From assembly GCA_014695195.1 (NCBI GenBank), contig JACJNW010000032.1:266030-330029 (forward strand): DNA of 64,000 bases. The letters run 5' to 3'. A program made the translations under genes and the position numbers. Origin of the DNA: Cyanobacteria bacterium FACHB-DQ100. Lineage in GTDB: Bacteria > Cyanobacteriota > Cyanobacteriia > Leptolyngbyales > Leptolyngbyaceae. Below, piece by piece: positions 26,851-34,605 of this stretch (within the stretch, counting starts at the first letter, position 1; each line of letters opens with the position of its first letter). The notes under the pieces were generated by a model, which was given only the letters and a program-made list of their open reading frames with translations, ran no database searches and was not told the origin of the DNA.

Positions 26851-27010
26851 ATACCAAATTGATTTTTGAGTGCGACAGATCTTGGAAGCCCCCTAAATCC
26901 CCCACGAGTGGGGGACTTCAAGCCTAAATCTGTTTCGGATTCTCAAAGTCCCCCAGTATGGGGGATTTAGGGGGCGAAGGATCTATCGCATTAATAAATT
27001 GATTCGGTAT
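26851..27010. repeat. MITE-like palindromic element, copy 3
   Basis: 160-bp copy in the same orientation as copy 1. It begins ATACCAAATTGATTTTTGAG, ends GATTCGGTAT and has the GCCCCCTAAATCCCCCA arms. Its left end abuts the minisatellite with no gap. Confidence 0.9.
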
Positions 27011-27122
27011 GAAATAGCCCAAACCTAACCTTAAAAATGTTCGGTGTATCCTTGCGATTCTCAAAAGGTCATACCATCATATAGAGAGCCTTCTCTGAAC
27101 ATTTAGTGGTGTGGACGCGGTT

Positions 27123-27971
27123 ATGAAGCTTGGATCTGAGGAACATAAGCAGCTTTTTTGCCAAGATTTTATGGCAACTCATCTGGAGTATGAGCCAGAG
27201 ACAATGAGCTTTCCAGAACTCAATGAAGCCGAACTCGATCGCTTGCGGCGGATTCCGTTCTGGGGAATTGCACTCGACACCGAGCGAGAAGCGGGCATGA
27301 TGGTTAGCGCCATGGCAGACACGATCGGCGATCCTGAGATTCGAGCCGCGATCGCGCTTCAAGGCGAAGAAGAATCCCGCCACGCTCGCCTAATCGAATG
27401 TCTGATTCGCCACTACGATTTACAAGTCGAAGAACCCCCCACACCCGTTCTACCGAAAAATATTACTCAAGCCTTCACAGATTTCGGATTTGGAGAATGC
27501 TTAGATTCATTTTTTGCCTTTGGAATGTTTGGCTTAGCTCGCCAAGCGAAGTATTTACCTGAGTCAATGTTTACGCTGTTTGATCCGATTCTGGATGAGG
27601 AAGCCCGGCACATTGTTTTCTTCGTCAATTGGACTACTTATGTTCAAGCGCAACAAGGACGATCGGACGTTTTACGAGGTGTGCATTCTGCTTTCCATTA
27701 CGGACGTGCTTTGTTTAACTTAGGCAAAATGGTGCTGGCAAAGGATGGAAATGAAGGTTTTACGGCAACAGGCGCAAAAACTTTTGTCGATGATTTGACC
27801 TTGCCACAGTTTTTATCAGCAACCATTAGCGAAAATCAGCAGCGCATGAGCCGGTTTGACGATCGCTTACTCGAACCGAAATTATTACCGCGACTTGCCT
27901 CGATCGCGCTCCGAGCGACAACACTCCTGCCCAATCGCCCCACCGAGATGAAAGCAGAAGTGAGTCGTTAA
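27123..27971 (+). CDS. Ferritin-like diiron protein
   Basis: 282 residues, mostly helical. A probable diiron site is formed by E in LDTEREAGMM, the EEESRHARL motif and, later, DEEARHIVFF, the E...ExxH twice pattern of ferritin-like oxidases and oxygenases. A GTG at 27111 precedes the ATG at 27123 chosen here. The stop overlaps the next start as TAATG, so it is translationally coupled to hpnK and heads a five-gene operon ending in hpnI. It may catalyse an oxidative step on the hopanoid side chain or another lipid; that is inference from context. Confidence 0.7.
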   Translation: MKLGSEEHKQLFCQDFMATHLEYEPETMSFPELNEAELDRLRRIPFWGIALDTEREAGMMVSAMADTIGDPEIRAAIALQGEEESRHARLIECLIRHYDLQVEEPPTPVLPKNITQAFTDFGFGECLDSFFAFGMFGLARQAKYLPESMFTLFDPILDEEARHIVFFVNWTTYVQAQQGRSDVLRGVHSAFHYGRALFNLGKMVLAKDGNEGFTATGAKTFVDDLTLPQFLSATISENQQRMSRFDDRLLEPKLLPRLASIALRATTLLPNRPTEMKAEVSR

Positions 27972-28846
27972 TGTTAAAGTCATCAACTCAAGTCGATCGT
28001 CGGTGGATGAGAATCAACGCCGACGATTTTGGCTTCTCAACCGGAGTCAATCAGGCAATTATCACCGCACATCAGCAGGGCGTTCTCACCAGCACCAGCA
28101 TTATGGTGACGGGGGATGCCGCCGACGAAGCGATCGAGCTTGCGAAAGCCAATCCTTCTCTAGCGGTAGGATTGCATTTGGTGTTGGGAATGGGACGATC
28201 GGCATTGCCACCCGAACAGATTCCCCACTTGGTTGATGCTGAGGGGAACTTTCCTGATGATCCGGGCAGGGCAGGATTGCGATATCAATTCAGCGCCAAA
28301 GCGAGACAAGAATTACCGCTTGAAATTCGTGCCCAGCTTGAGAAATTTCGGCAAACGGGCTTAAAGCTGTCTCATGTGGATGGACATTTGCATTTACATG
28401 CTCACCCCGTTATTTTGCGGCATTTAGTTGATTTGGCAGAAGAATTCGAGATCCCAGAAATCCGCTTGCCTTCAGAAGAATTGAGCATTGCCCTAGAGAT
28501 CGATCGCTCCGGTTGGATTGCAAAAACTGTAGGATCATTAGTATTTTCTGGATTGCGACGCTATGGAGAGAACCTTTTGAAGAAGCACCGGATTCAATTT
28601 GCCGATCGCGTTTATGGATTGCTCCAGACAGGACAAATCACAGAATCATATTTGCTCGAACTGATTCCAAAAATTACAGCCGATCGGGTAGAAATCTATT
28701 CTCATCCCGCCATTACTGTTCCTGGAGAGCCGAGTAATGCCCCGCTCAATCTGGGATTTATCGAGCTAGAAGCATTGCTGAGCGATCGTGTTCGCGCTGC
28801 CCTTGAAGCTCATGGATTTGAGTTAGCAGTAGGTTCTAATCCATGA
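27971..28846 (+). CDS. hpnK: Hopanoid biosynthesis deacetylase HpnK (YdjC/ChbG family)
   Basis: 291 residues of the YdjC/ChbG carbohydrate deacetylase family. The start MRINADDFGFSTGVNQAI has the metal-binding DD, followed by SIMVTGDAADEA, GLHLVLG, LSHVDGHLHLHAHP (second metal ligands) and EIYSHPAI near the end. In hopanoid producers HpnK removes the N-acetyl group after HpnI transfers GlcNAc to bacteriohopanetetrol. The pairing with an HpnI homologue three genes on supports the assignment. It overlaps its upstream gene by 1 nt and its downstream gene by 4 nt. Confidence 0.85.
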   Translation: MLKSSTQVDRRWMRINADDFGFSTGVNQAIITAHQQGVLTSTSIMVTGDAADEAIELAKANPSLAVGLHLVLGMGRSALPPEQIPHLVDAEGNFPDDPGRAGLRYQFSAKARQELPLEIRAQLEKFRQTGLKLSHVDGHLHLHAHPVILRHLVDLAEEFEIPEIRLPSEELSIALEIDRSGWIAKTVGSLVFSGLRRYGENLLKKHRIQFADRVYGLLQTGQITESYLLELIPKITADRVEIYSHPAITVPGEPSNAPLNLGFIELEALLSDRVRAALEAHGFELAVGSNP

Positions 28847-29229
28847 ATAGAACAGTCATCATGCTGCTTCTGGTTATCTGTCAGGTATTTGGAGATTTGT
28901 GGATCAGCCGGGGAATGCGCGAAATTGGGCCGATCAATTCTGTCGAAATTGGCGCACTATTGATGGTTGCAGTTAAGTTTTTGACGAGTCCTTGGATTTG
29001 GTTAGGAATTGCCTTTCTGATTTGCAGTTTATTGTTGTATCTGGCTGCGATGTCACGCTTTGATCTAAGCTATGTGATTCCGATGACTGCGTTTACTTAT
29101 GTCCTCAGTACAGCAATGGCGATCCTGATTTTGCGTGAGCAAGTCTCTGCGATTCGGTTGTTAGGCACTTGTGTGATCACAGCAGGCGCGTTTGTGGTCG
29201 GTTGGGACGATCGGAAACATCAATCATAG
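28843..29229 (+). CDS. Small EamA/SMR-type membrane transporter, subunit 1
   Basis: 128 residues with four membrane helices, the EmrE/SMR-like half-size of EamA transporters (VICQVFGDLWISRGMREIG and YVIPMTAFTYVLSTAMAILILREQVS). The start overlaps the hpnK stop as ATGA. A second protein of the same type follows after 9 nt, so the two probably form a heterodimer like ArnE/ArnF lipid-carrier flippases. Flipping of a hopanoid or glycolipid intermediate is a reasonable inference. Confidence 0.75.
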   Translation: MNRTVIMLLLVICQVFGDLWISRGMREIGPINSVEIGALLMVAVKFLTSPWIWLGIAFLICSLLLYLAAMSRFDLSYVIPMTAFTYVLSTAMAILILREQVSAIRLLGTCVITAGAFVVGWDDRKHQS

Positions 29230-29238
29230 CGGGGCATC

Positions 29239-29613
29239 ATGGATACGAGAGTTTGGATTGCATTATTAGGGTTCGTCTTTGCAGACTCGATCGGCAATAT
29301 CTTCATCAGCGCAGGCATGAAGCAGATGGGCGAGTTTCATCCATTTCCGTTGAAAACATTACCGCGCCGATTGTTGCATGTGTTCAATAACTTTCAAATT
29401 AGCTGTGGCATCTTTTCTACAGTAGTCGGCTTCTTTCTATTTATTTCTCTGTTGAGTTGGGCAAATCTGAGTTTGGTCTATCCCTCAACTTCTCTAACCT
29501 ATGTGGTTAGCCTATTTGGTGCACGTTTCATTCTGCACGAAAATATCTCACGCGCTCGACTGCTTGGAACGATTTTAGTCGGTGTGGGTGTCGCGCTTGT
29601 GTCGATCGGTTAA
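29239..29613 (+). CDS. Small EamA/SMR-type membrane transporter, subunit 2
   Basis: 124 residues, four membrane helices, similar in plan to the gene before it (FADSIGNIFISAGMKQMGEF and SLVYPSTSLTYVVSLFGARFILHENIS). A paired small multidrug-type arrangement usually means an obligate heterodimer. It lies between the first transporter and hpnI, 6 nt before the latter. Likely partner in moving a lipid or sugar-lipid across the membrane. Confidence 0.75.
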   Translation: MDTRVWIALLGFVFADSIGNIFISAGMKQMGEFHPFPLKTLPRRLLHVFNNFQISCGIFSTVVGFFLFISLLSWANLSLVYPSTSLTYVVSLFGARFILHENISRARLLGTILVGVGVALVSIG

Positions 29614-29619
29614 ATCCAG

Positions 29620-30813
29620 ATGAATGACTCGCTTGTTCCAACCCTAATTCAGATTGCAGGAACTTTGCTTCTTGCAATCTTTTTTGTTCTGAGTCTATCA
29701 ACCGTTATTTTTTATCTGTTTTCGATCGCGGCTGCCATACAGTTCTTTAGCGCTAAGCCCGAGCAGAATTTTGATTTTCAGCCCCCCCTTACAGTCCTCA
29801 AACCCGTCTGTGGACTTGATGAGAACACTTATGAGAATCTTGCATCATTCTGCACACAAGACTATCCGAACTATCAACTCATCTTTGGAACCCAAGATCC
29901 GAATGATCCTTGTATTGCGATCGTCCAGCAATTAATCCAAGACTTTCCCGACCAAGACATTCAATTCGTGATTGATCCAACCGCGATCGGCATCAATCCC
30001 AAAGTAAATAACTTACATAACATTGCCCTCAAAGCAAAGCATGACCTTTTAGTTCTAGCAGATAGTGATATTTGGGTTGATCCGAACTATCTCAAGCAAG
30101 TGATACAGCCATTGAGTGATCCAACTGTTGGAGTTGTCACTTGTATGTATCGATCGCGCTCTCAAAATCTCATTTCCGCATTTGAAGCCTTGAGTATTTC
30201 AACGGAATTCTTTCCGGGTGTACTTGTGGCTCGAAAGCTTGAGGGAATGGCGTTCGCGTTTGGCGCAACGATCGCACTCAGGCAATCTGTCTTAGCTGAG
30301 ATTGGAGGATTTGAGGCGATCGTGAACTATATCGGAGATGATTTTCAGCTTGGCTATCTCCCAGCGAAAGCAGGTTATAAAGTTGTACTTTCAGAGTATG
30401 TCGTTGATCATGTTCTTTCAACGGCAACAATTTCAGAACTTCTAAAGCATCAAACACGCTGGTTTCGCAACACGCGATTTGCACGATCGTCGAGTTATTT
30501 TGGATTAATTTTCACTTACGGAACCATCAGCAGTTTGTTATTTTTCACAATGACACAAGCTTCTGCTCTCGGTTGGATTGTTCTAATTACAACTTGGACA
30601 GTGAGATACTGTGCGGCTTGGTTGATTGGAGTGCATTGTTTACAAGACGCGATCGCGAAACAACTTCTATTACTTGTGCCCTTGCGGGATGGTTTAAGCT
30701 TCTGTCTGTGGTGTTATAGCTTCTTTGGCAATACTGTAGAATGGCGAGGGCGGCGACTCGAACTTACAGCGGGGGGTGCGATCGTCAATGATGTACCACC
30801 CGCTATGAGCTAG
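29620..30813 (+). CDS. hpnI: Hopanoid glycosyltransferase HpnI (ceramide glucosyltransferase-like, GT21)
   Basis: 397 residues. N-terminal membrane helix, then a GT-A catalytic domain: PPLTVLKPVCGLDENTYENL, YQLIFGTQDPNDP, NPKVNNLHN, ADSDIWVDP (DxD-like), FAFGATIALRQSVLAEIGGFEAI, IGDDFQLG, and HQTRWFRNTR (the QxxRW-like motif). Two or three membrane helices follow. These match ceramide-glucosyltransferase-type HpnI, which adds GlcNAc to bacteriohopanetetrol. It ends the operon; the stop overlaps the carboxypeptidase gene on the other strand by 4 nt. Confidence 0.88.
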   Translation: MNDSLVPTLIQIAGTLLLAIFFVLSLSTVIFYLFSIAAAIQFFSAKPEQNFDFQPPLTVLKPVCGLDENTYENLASFCTQDYPNYQLIFGTQDPNDPCIAIVQQLIQDFPDQDIQFVIDPTAIGINPKVNNLHNIALKAKHDLLVLADSDIWVDPNYLKQVIQPLSDPTVGVVTCMYRSRSQNLISAFEALSISTEFFPGVLVARKLEGMAFAFGATIALRQSVLAEIGGFEAIVNYIGDDFQLGYLPAKAGYKVVLSEYVVDHVLSTATISELLKHQTRWFRNTRFARSSSYFGLIFTYGTISSLLFFTMTQASALGWIVLITTWTVRYCAAWLIGVHCLQDAIAKQLLLLVPLRDGLSFCLWCYSFFGNTVEWRGRRLELTAGGAIVNDVPPAMS

Positions 30814-32132
30814 TTTGCTTTCTCAATCACAGATTTAAGATTCGCTCGATCGCGATTGGACGCAAGCTCATTTGGAGCCGTTGGCACTCGTCCCCACTGA
30901 TTCGCCAAGGTATTCAGCAATGATTCTTGCCCTGCCCGAAAGCCTTCTAAGTTTGCACCACCACCGTTCATGATCACAAACCAAACAATGCCTTTTTGAC
31001 TGGTCGGTAATGCTCCTGCGAGTGCGCTCACTTCGTTTAAGCTACCGGATTTTGTCACTAATCCGGTTGGCAGCTTACGCCCGTCAAGAATGCCCTGATC
31101 ATTACCCACGATCGCGAAAATGTCCCCGATCGTCATCTTGGCAGGCTTAAGCAACTGATCGATCGCAAGAAACATCGAACAGACCGCACGCGGAGAAATA
31201 CGATTTTCAACCGCCAAACCTGAACCATTGACTAAAATGACTTCATTCTGAGGCACGCCTGCTGCTTGCGCTGCTTTGAGTGAAACAACCTTTGCACCCC
31301 CAACCGAGCTTGCAACAATTTCTGACATTGCGTTATTGCTGAAGCGATTCATCTTCTTCAATAGTTCAGCCAGCGGCAGCGATCGATGTGTCGCAATCTG
31401 TGTAAACTGCGGAGGATTCGCGGCGACTTTAACACGACCCGCGATCGCAATCTGAGGCTTCGGAGTCCCAGCAGGAAGCGTTTGATGTTGCGAGATCGCC
31501 TCACCCGACCAGGTTTTTGAATTCAATCCTTCTTTGAGCAATGTTCCTGCCTTGCCCAAATCCGTCTCGAAGTTCATAAAGAACTGTCCAGTCACTATCA
31601 GATCACCTGTGACTTGTTTAATGCCAAGCTGATTCAGCGCATTCCCCAGCGCGATCGCTTCTTCCCAAACAAAAAACGGATCACTCCCACCCCGAACAAT
31701 CAAGTCTCCTTTAACAATGCCGTTTTCAACTGTTCCAGTTGTTCCAATCACCGTTTCAAACCGGTGATCCGCGCCAAAGGTTTGCAGTGCAGCCAGAGAC
31801 GTTGCAACCTTGGTTAAGGAAGCAGCTGACAAAGGCTTTGTGCCCTGATGATTTGCCAGTAGGGTATCACCCGATTGAATCCAAATGCCTTGAGCCGCTT
31901 GCGAATACCCTTGAGCCGACAGCTTTGAGAGATATTGCTGAACGATCGCGCTGGTATTGGGATCAGGGGTAGTGGGTGCAAGAGCTAGCGGTGCCGTTGG
32001 CGCAGGAGGCGGAAATACAACTTTACGGCTAGCTTCTTCAGGTTTAGGGCTGTCAGCAGGGGGCGATTTTGCCGCTTCTAACTGGGTGCATCCAACCAGC
32101 AGCAGGCAAACAAGCAAAGCAGAGTGGCGCAT
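30810..32132 (-). CDS. D-alanyl-D-alanine carboxypeptidase/endopeptidase (PBP4, S13 family), lipoprotein
   Basis: About 440 residues. Signal peptide with lipobox LLLVGC near residue 15, a Pro/Ala-rich linker, then the S13 penicillin-binding domain: SxxK in ASLTKVATSL, SxN in RFSNNAMSE and KSG (for KTG) in VTKSGSLNEV. It trims peptidoglycan stem peptides in the periplasm, anchored to a membrane by lipid. The insert domain seems short for the family. The start at 32132 (MRHSALLV) fits the signal peptide better than 32147. Confidence 0.88.
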   Translation of the reverse strand: MRHSALLVCLLLVGCTQLEAAKSPPADSPKPEEASRKVVFPPPAPTAPLALAPTTPDPNTSAIVQQYLSKLSAQGYSQAAQGIWIQSGDTLLANHQGTKPLSAASLTKVATSLAALQTFGADHRFETVIGTTGTVENGIVKGDLIVRGGSDPFFVWEEAIALGNALNQLGIKQVTGDLIVTGQFFMNFETDLGKAGTLLKEGLNSKTWSGEAISQHQTLPAGTPKPQIAIAGRVKVAANPPQFTQIATHRSLPLAELLKKMNRFSNNAMSEIVASSVGGAKVVSLKAAQAAGVPQNEVILVNGSGLAVENRISPRAVCSMFLAIDQLLKPAKMTIGDIFAIVGNDQGILDGRKLPTGLVTKSGSLNEVSALAGALPTSQKGIVWFVIMNGGGANLEGFRAGQESLLNTLANQWGRVPTAPNELASNRDRANLKSVIEKAN

Positions 32133-32250
32133 GGAGAGAATCAGCAACAGAATCGGAATTCAGCTTAGCTTATTTTGGTGGCGTTGCTGAATTGGAGTGT
32201 GTTCTCTCTCCGTTTGCGTCGGTTGCTGCCCTTATCCCCTAACCCCTTCT

Positions 32251-32354
32251 CCCCCTAATTCCCCCATTCTGGGGGACTTTGAGGAAAAAAGAGGTTTCTA
32301 ATGCGATGATTTCTTCAAGTTCAAAGTCCCCCAACTTGGGGGATTTAAGGGGCT
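32251..32354. repeat. Short relative of the MITE-like palindrome
   Basis: About 104 bp with diverged arms CCCCCTAATTCCCCCATTCT ... TTGGGGGATTTAAGGGGCT and the inner GGGGGACTTTGA and TCAAAGTCCCCC segments. The terminal ATACC motifs are absent. It matches the length of the element at 16190-16293. Confidence 0.65.
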
Positions 32355-32408
32355 GAAACCGATAACAACGAAGCGGGAAAGAGATGTGTGTATACAGTAG
32401 CGCCTCAC

Positions 32409-32642
32409 CTATCGGGGAATCAAACGCTGCCGCCCACCCACTCCTGGATTAAACAAAGCCGCAAGCTCCGACGCAGGAAAACGATTGACCCACTCCTCCA
32501 CCTCTGACTCAGTGACTGCATAACCGCGATCGTTAGCAATCTTGACAAAGGTTTCAGGATCGCTCGTTGCTTGTAACCGAACTTTGAGTACATGATCTTT
32601 TTGAACCGCTTTAAACAATTCAGCAGCATGGTGTTGCGACAT
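32409..32642 (-). CDS. Nif11-domain small protein
   Basis: 77 residues. The N-terminal 50 residues (HHAAELFKAVQKDHVLKVRL, ATSDPETFVKIANDRGYAVTESEVEEW) match the Nif11 domain, used as a leader in many cyanobacterial peptide natural products. It ends NPGVGGRQRLIPR, so after a possible GG site only seven residues remain, none of them Cys, Ser or Thr. That argues against a modified-peptide precursor and for a stand-alone Nif11 protein of unknown role. The ATG at 32642 is chosen; the upstream extension to 32711 is not conserved in the family. No modification enzymes are nearby. Confidence 0.75.
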   Translation of the reverse strand: MSQHHAAELFKAVQKDHVLKVRLQATSDPETFVKIANDRGYAVTESEVEEWVNRFPASELAALFNPGVGGRQRLIPR

Positions 32643-32813
32643 AATACAGTTCCTCGCAAATATTAAACTGGCAAAATAGAGAAAGAACGTAGCGCTAAGA
32701 TCTCTACCCATTCAGCCTAAAGAATCCTGAGAGGAGTGATTCAGACTGACATTAAAATTGATTAGACTGTAAATGAAGATTAACCCTATTCTTGCGTTTT
32801 TTGAACTTCACCT

Positions 32814-33440
32814 GTGAAAGTTATTTTGTTCGATTTTGACGGAACCATTGTTGATAGCGTTGAAATTGGGATTGCAATTACAAATCGTTTAGCGATTCGA
32901 TTTGGATTTCCTCCTTTTGACGAAGAAACCTTAGAAGAACTCAAATATTTGGGATCAAGAGAAGCCCTCACGCGATCGCAGATTCCCGTCTGGCAGTTGC
33001 CTTTTCTGATTCGTCGCTTTACTCAAGAGCTGAATCAAGAAATCCCAAATTTGCAGCTCTTTCCCGGAATGCAAGAAACATTACTAGAACTAAAACAGCA
33101 AGGATGCTGTTTAGGAATTGTTTCAACCAATTCTGTTAAGAACATTCAAGAGTTTCTCAGGGTGCAAAACCTGACATCCACGTTTGATCTGATTTCTGCA
33201 AATTATGCCCTATTTGGTAAAAGTCGATTAATTCAGAAAATCATCCGACACAGAAAGTTTGATTCCAATCAGATTTATTATGTCGGCGATGAAACTCGCG
33301 ATATTGAAGCCGCCAAAAAAAGCGGCGTTTACTCTGTTGCGGCAACTTGGGGATTAAATGCGGCTGAGATTTTGAGCCAGAACGATCCTGATTTTTTGAT
33401 TCATCACCCGAAAGAACTCCTGCACTTATTAAACAGTTGA
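32814..33440 (+). CDS. HAD-superfamily phosphatase (phosphoglycolate phosphatase-like)
   Basis: 208 residues. HAD motif I is ILFDFDGTIVDS (nucleophile D8 and D10), motif II is VSTNS, the motif III lysine lies in FGKSRLI, and motif IV is YYVGDETRDIEAAKKSG. The cap (about 15-85) is helical, subclass C1. The start is GTG at 32814, because the conserved MKVILFDFDG begins there and no upstream ATG fits. Substrate unknown; similar proteins hydrolyse phosphoglycolate or small sugar phosphates. Confidence 0.85.
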   Translation: MKVILFDFDGTIVDSVEIGIAITNRLAIRFGFPPFDEETLEELKYLGSREALTRSQIPVWQLPFLIRRFTQELNQEIPNLQLFPGMQETLLELKQQGCCLGIVSTNSVKNIQEFLRVQNLTSTFDLISANYALFGKSRLIQKIIRHRKFDSNQIYYVGDETRDIEAAKKSGVYSVAATWGLNAAEILSQNDPDFLIHHPKELLHLLNS

Positions 33441-33476
33441 CAGTCCCGTCGCTAAAGCAAGCGGGAGCGTCAACTG
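33434..33476. terminator. Bidirectional hairpin between the HAD and ilvE genes
   Basis: CAGTTGAC at 33434-33441 pairs with GTCAACTG at 33469-33476, with inner pairing TCCCG and CGGGA. It begins within the last codons of the HAD gene and separates convergent genes. There is no clear T-run, so termination is inferred from position and stability. Confidence 0.5.
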
Positions 33477-33501
33477 AACTCTAAAGTTGCATATCGCCTA
33501 T

Positions 33502-34416
33502 CTAGCCAATATCGATCGCGTTCACCCATTCCCGATAGCGTTCATCCCGGTTTTCAGTTACAGCCGTTAGCACTTCGCGTAAGCGATCGGTGATCGGTCG
33601 AGTTGTGCCAAATTCAAACGTTTCAATCCGCTTCACTGGCGTAATCTTCGCGGCGGTTCCACTCAAAAAGACTTCATCGGCGATGAACAACTCTGATTTA
33701 TCGACTGGGCGCTCCACAACTTTGATTCCCAAATCACGAGCGATCGTCAAAATACTGTCCCGCGTAATCCCTTCCAAAATATCTTGGTCGTATCCGGGCG
33801 TAATCAATTCCCCGTTTCGCACCACAAAAATATTCATGCCCGATGCCTCGCTCACTTTGCCTTGCGAGTTGAGCAAAATCGCTTCATCGAATCCAGAGGA
33901 AACTGCTTCAGTTTTGGCAAGCGAAGACGTGATATAAGCGCCGCTGATCTTGCCGCGTAACGGTAAACTGCGGTCTTCTTGGCGATACCAGGAACTAATT
34001 CGGCAACTCACTCCTTCTGGAGACAAGTAATCGCCTAACTCTAGCCCGTAAACAAAAAAGTCTTTCTCAATATTGTGCAGACGGGGTGCAATTCCCAGAT
34101 CTGAAGTGTAGACAAACGGACGGATGTAGAACGATCGCTCCGGTCGATTCTTCTTCACAAACTCGGTGATGATGCTCTCAATCTTATCCGCAGGCAAATC
34201 GTAGCTCAAGAATTTGGCGCTGCTGCTGAGGCGTTTGCAGTGACGATCGAGCCGGAATAACAGCACTTGATTGGGATTTTCAGGATTAGGAATGCCGCGC
34301 AATCCGCCAAACGCGCCTGTTCCATAATGAAGTGCGTGCGTTGCGATCGACAAATTCGCCTCAGCAAACGGCACAAATTGATTCTTGAAATACGCAATGG
34401 GAAGAAAAGTGTGCAT
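33502..34416 (-). CDS. ilvE: Branched-chain amino acid aminotransferase
   Basis: 304 residues of the class IV PLP aminotransferases. Visible features are FAEANLSIATHALHYGTGAFGG, RLDRHCKRLSSSAKFL, FYIRPFVYTSD, the Schiff-base lysine in ISGAYITSSLAKTEAV, EASGMNIFVVRNG and EVFLSGTAAKITPVKRI. The enzyme carries out the last step of Ile, Leu and Val synthesis. Its length is normal and all key residues are present. It is monocistronic and diverges from the kinase gene. Confidence 0.93.
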   Translation of the reverse strand: MHTFLPIAYFKNQFVPFAEANLSIATHALHYGTGAFGGLRGIPNPENPNQVLLFRLDRHCKRLSSSAKFLSYDLPADKIESIITEFVKKNRPERSFYIRPFVYTSDLGIAPRLHNIEKDFFVYGLELGDYLSPEGVSCRISSWYRQEDRSLPLRGKISGAYITSSLAKTEAVSSGFDEAILLNSQGKVSEASGMNIFVVRNGELITPGYDQDILEGITRDSILTIARDLGIKVVERPVDKSELFIADEVFLSGTAAKITPVKRIETFEFGTTRPITDRLREVLTAVTENRDERYREWVNAIDIG

Positions 34417-34605
34417 GGAAATTGGGTAAGACTTCAGAAAACGGCAATCGTACGCGCGATAGATTTCCTAGATTACCTTGAAATTTCAGTTCTCGACTGC
34501 CCGATCGAGCCCTAATCTAAATTATCTGCAATACGATATAACTAATTACTTGGAACTCCGGTTCTTTCTTGTCCCTCTAGTGATTTGTACGCGATCGAGA
34601 TCGAT

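Larger units (their letters stand above)
26391..27122. other. Repeat-rich intergenic region
   Basis: 732 bp without a convincing gene. It holds, in order, a terminator, a truncated MITE arm, a 21-bp minisatellite and a full MITE. Reverse-strand frames here encode only the repeat (a 7-residue period) and are not believed to be genes. Confidence 0.7.

Noticed and set aside
26672..26921. Small reverse-strand proteins with repeated SSHDRCF or LALTIAV units
   Set aside because: They are translations of the minisatellite and MITE in alternative frames, with no ribosome site.
32409..32642. Lanthipeptide or other RiPP precursor
   Set aside because: Only seven residues follow the GG, none modifiable, and there are no modification enzymes; the C39-like exporter 6 kb away lacks its catalytic cysteine.
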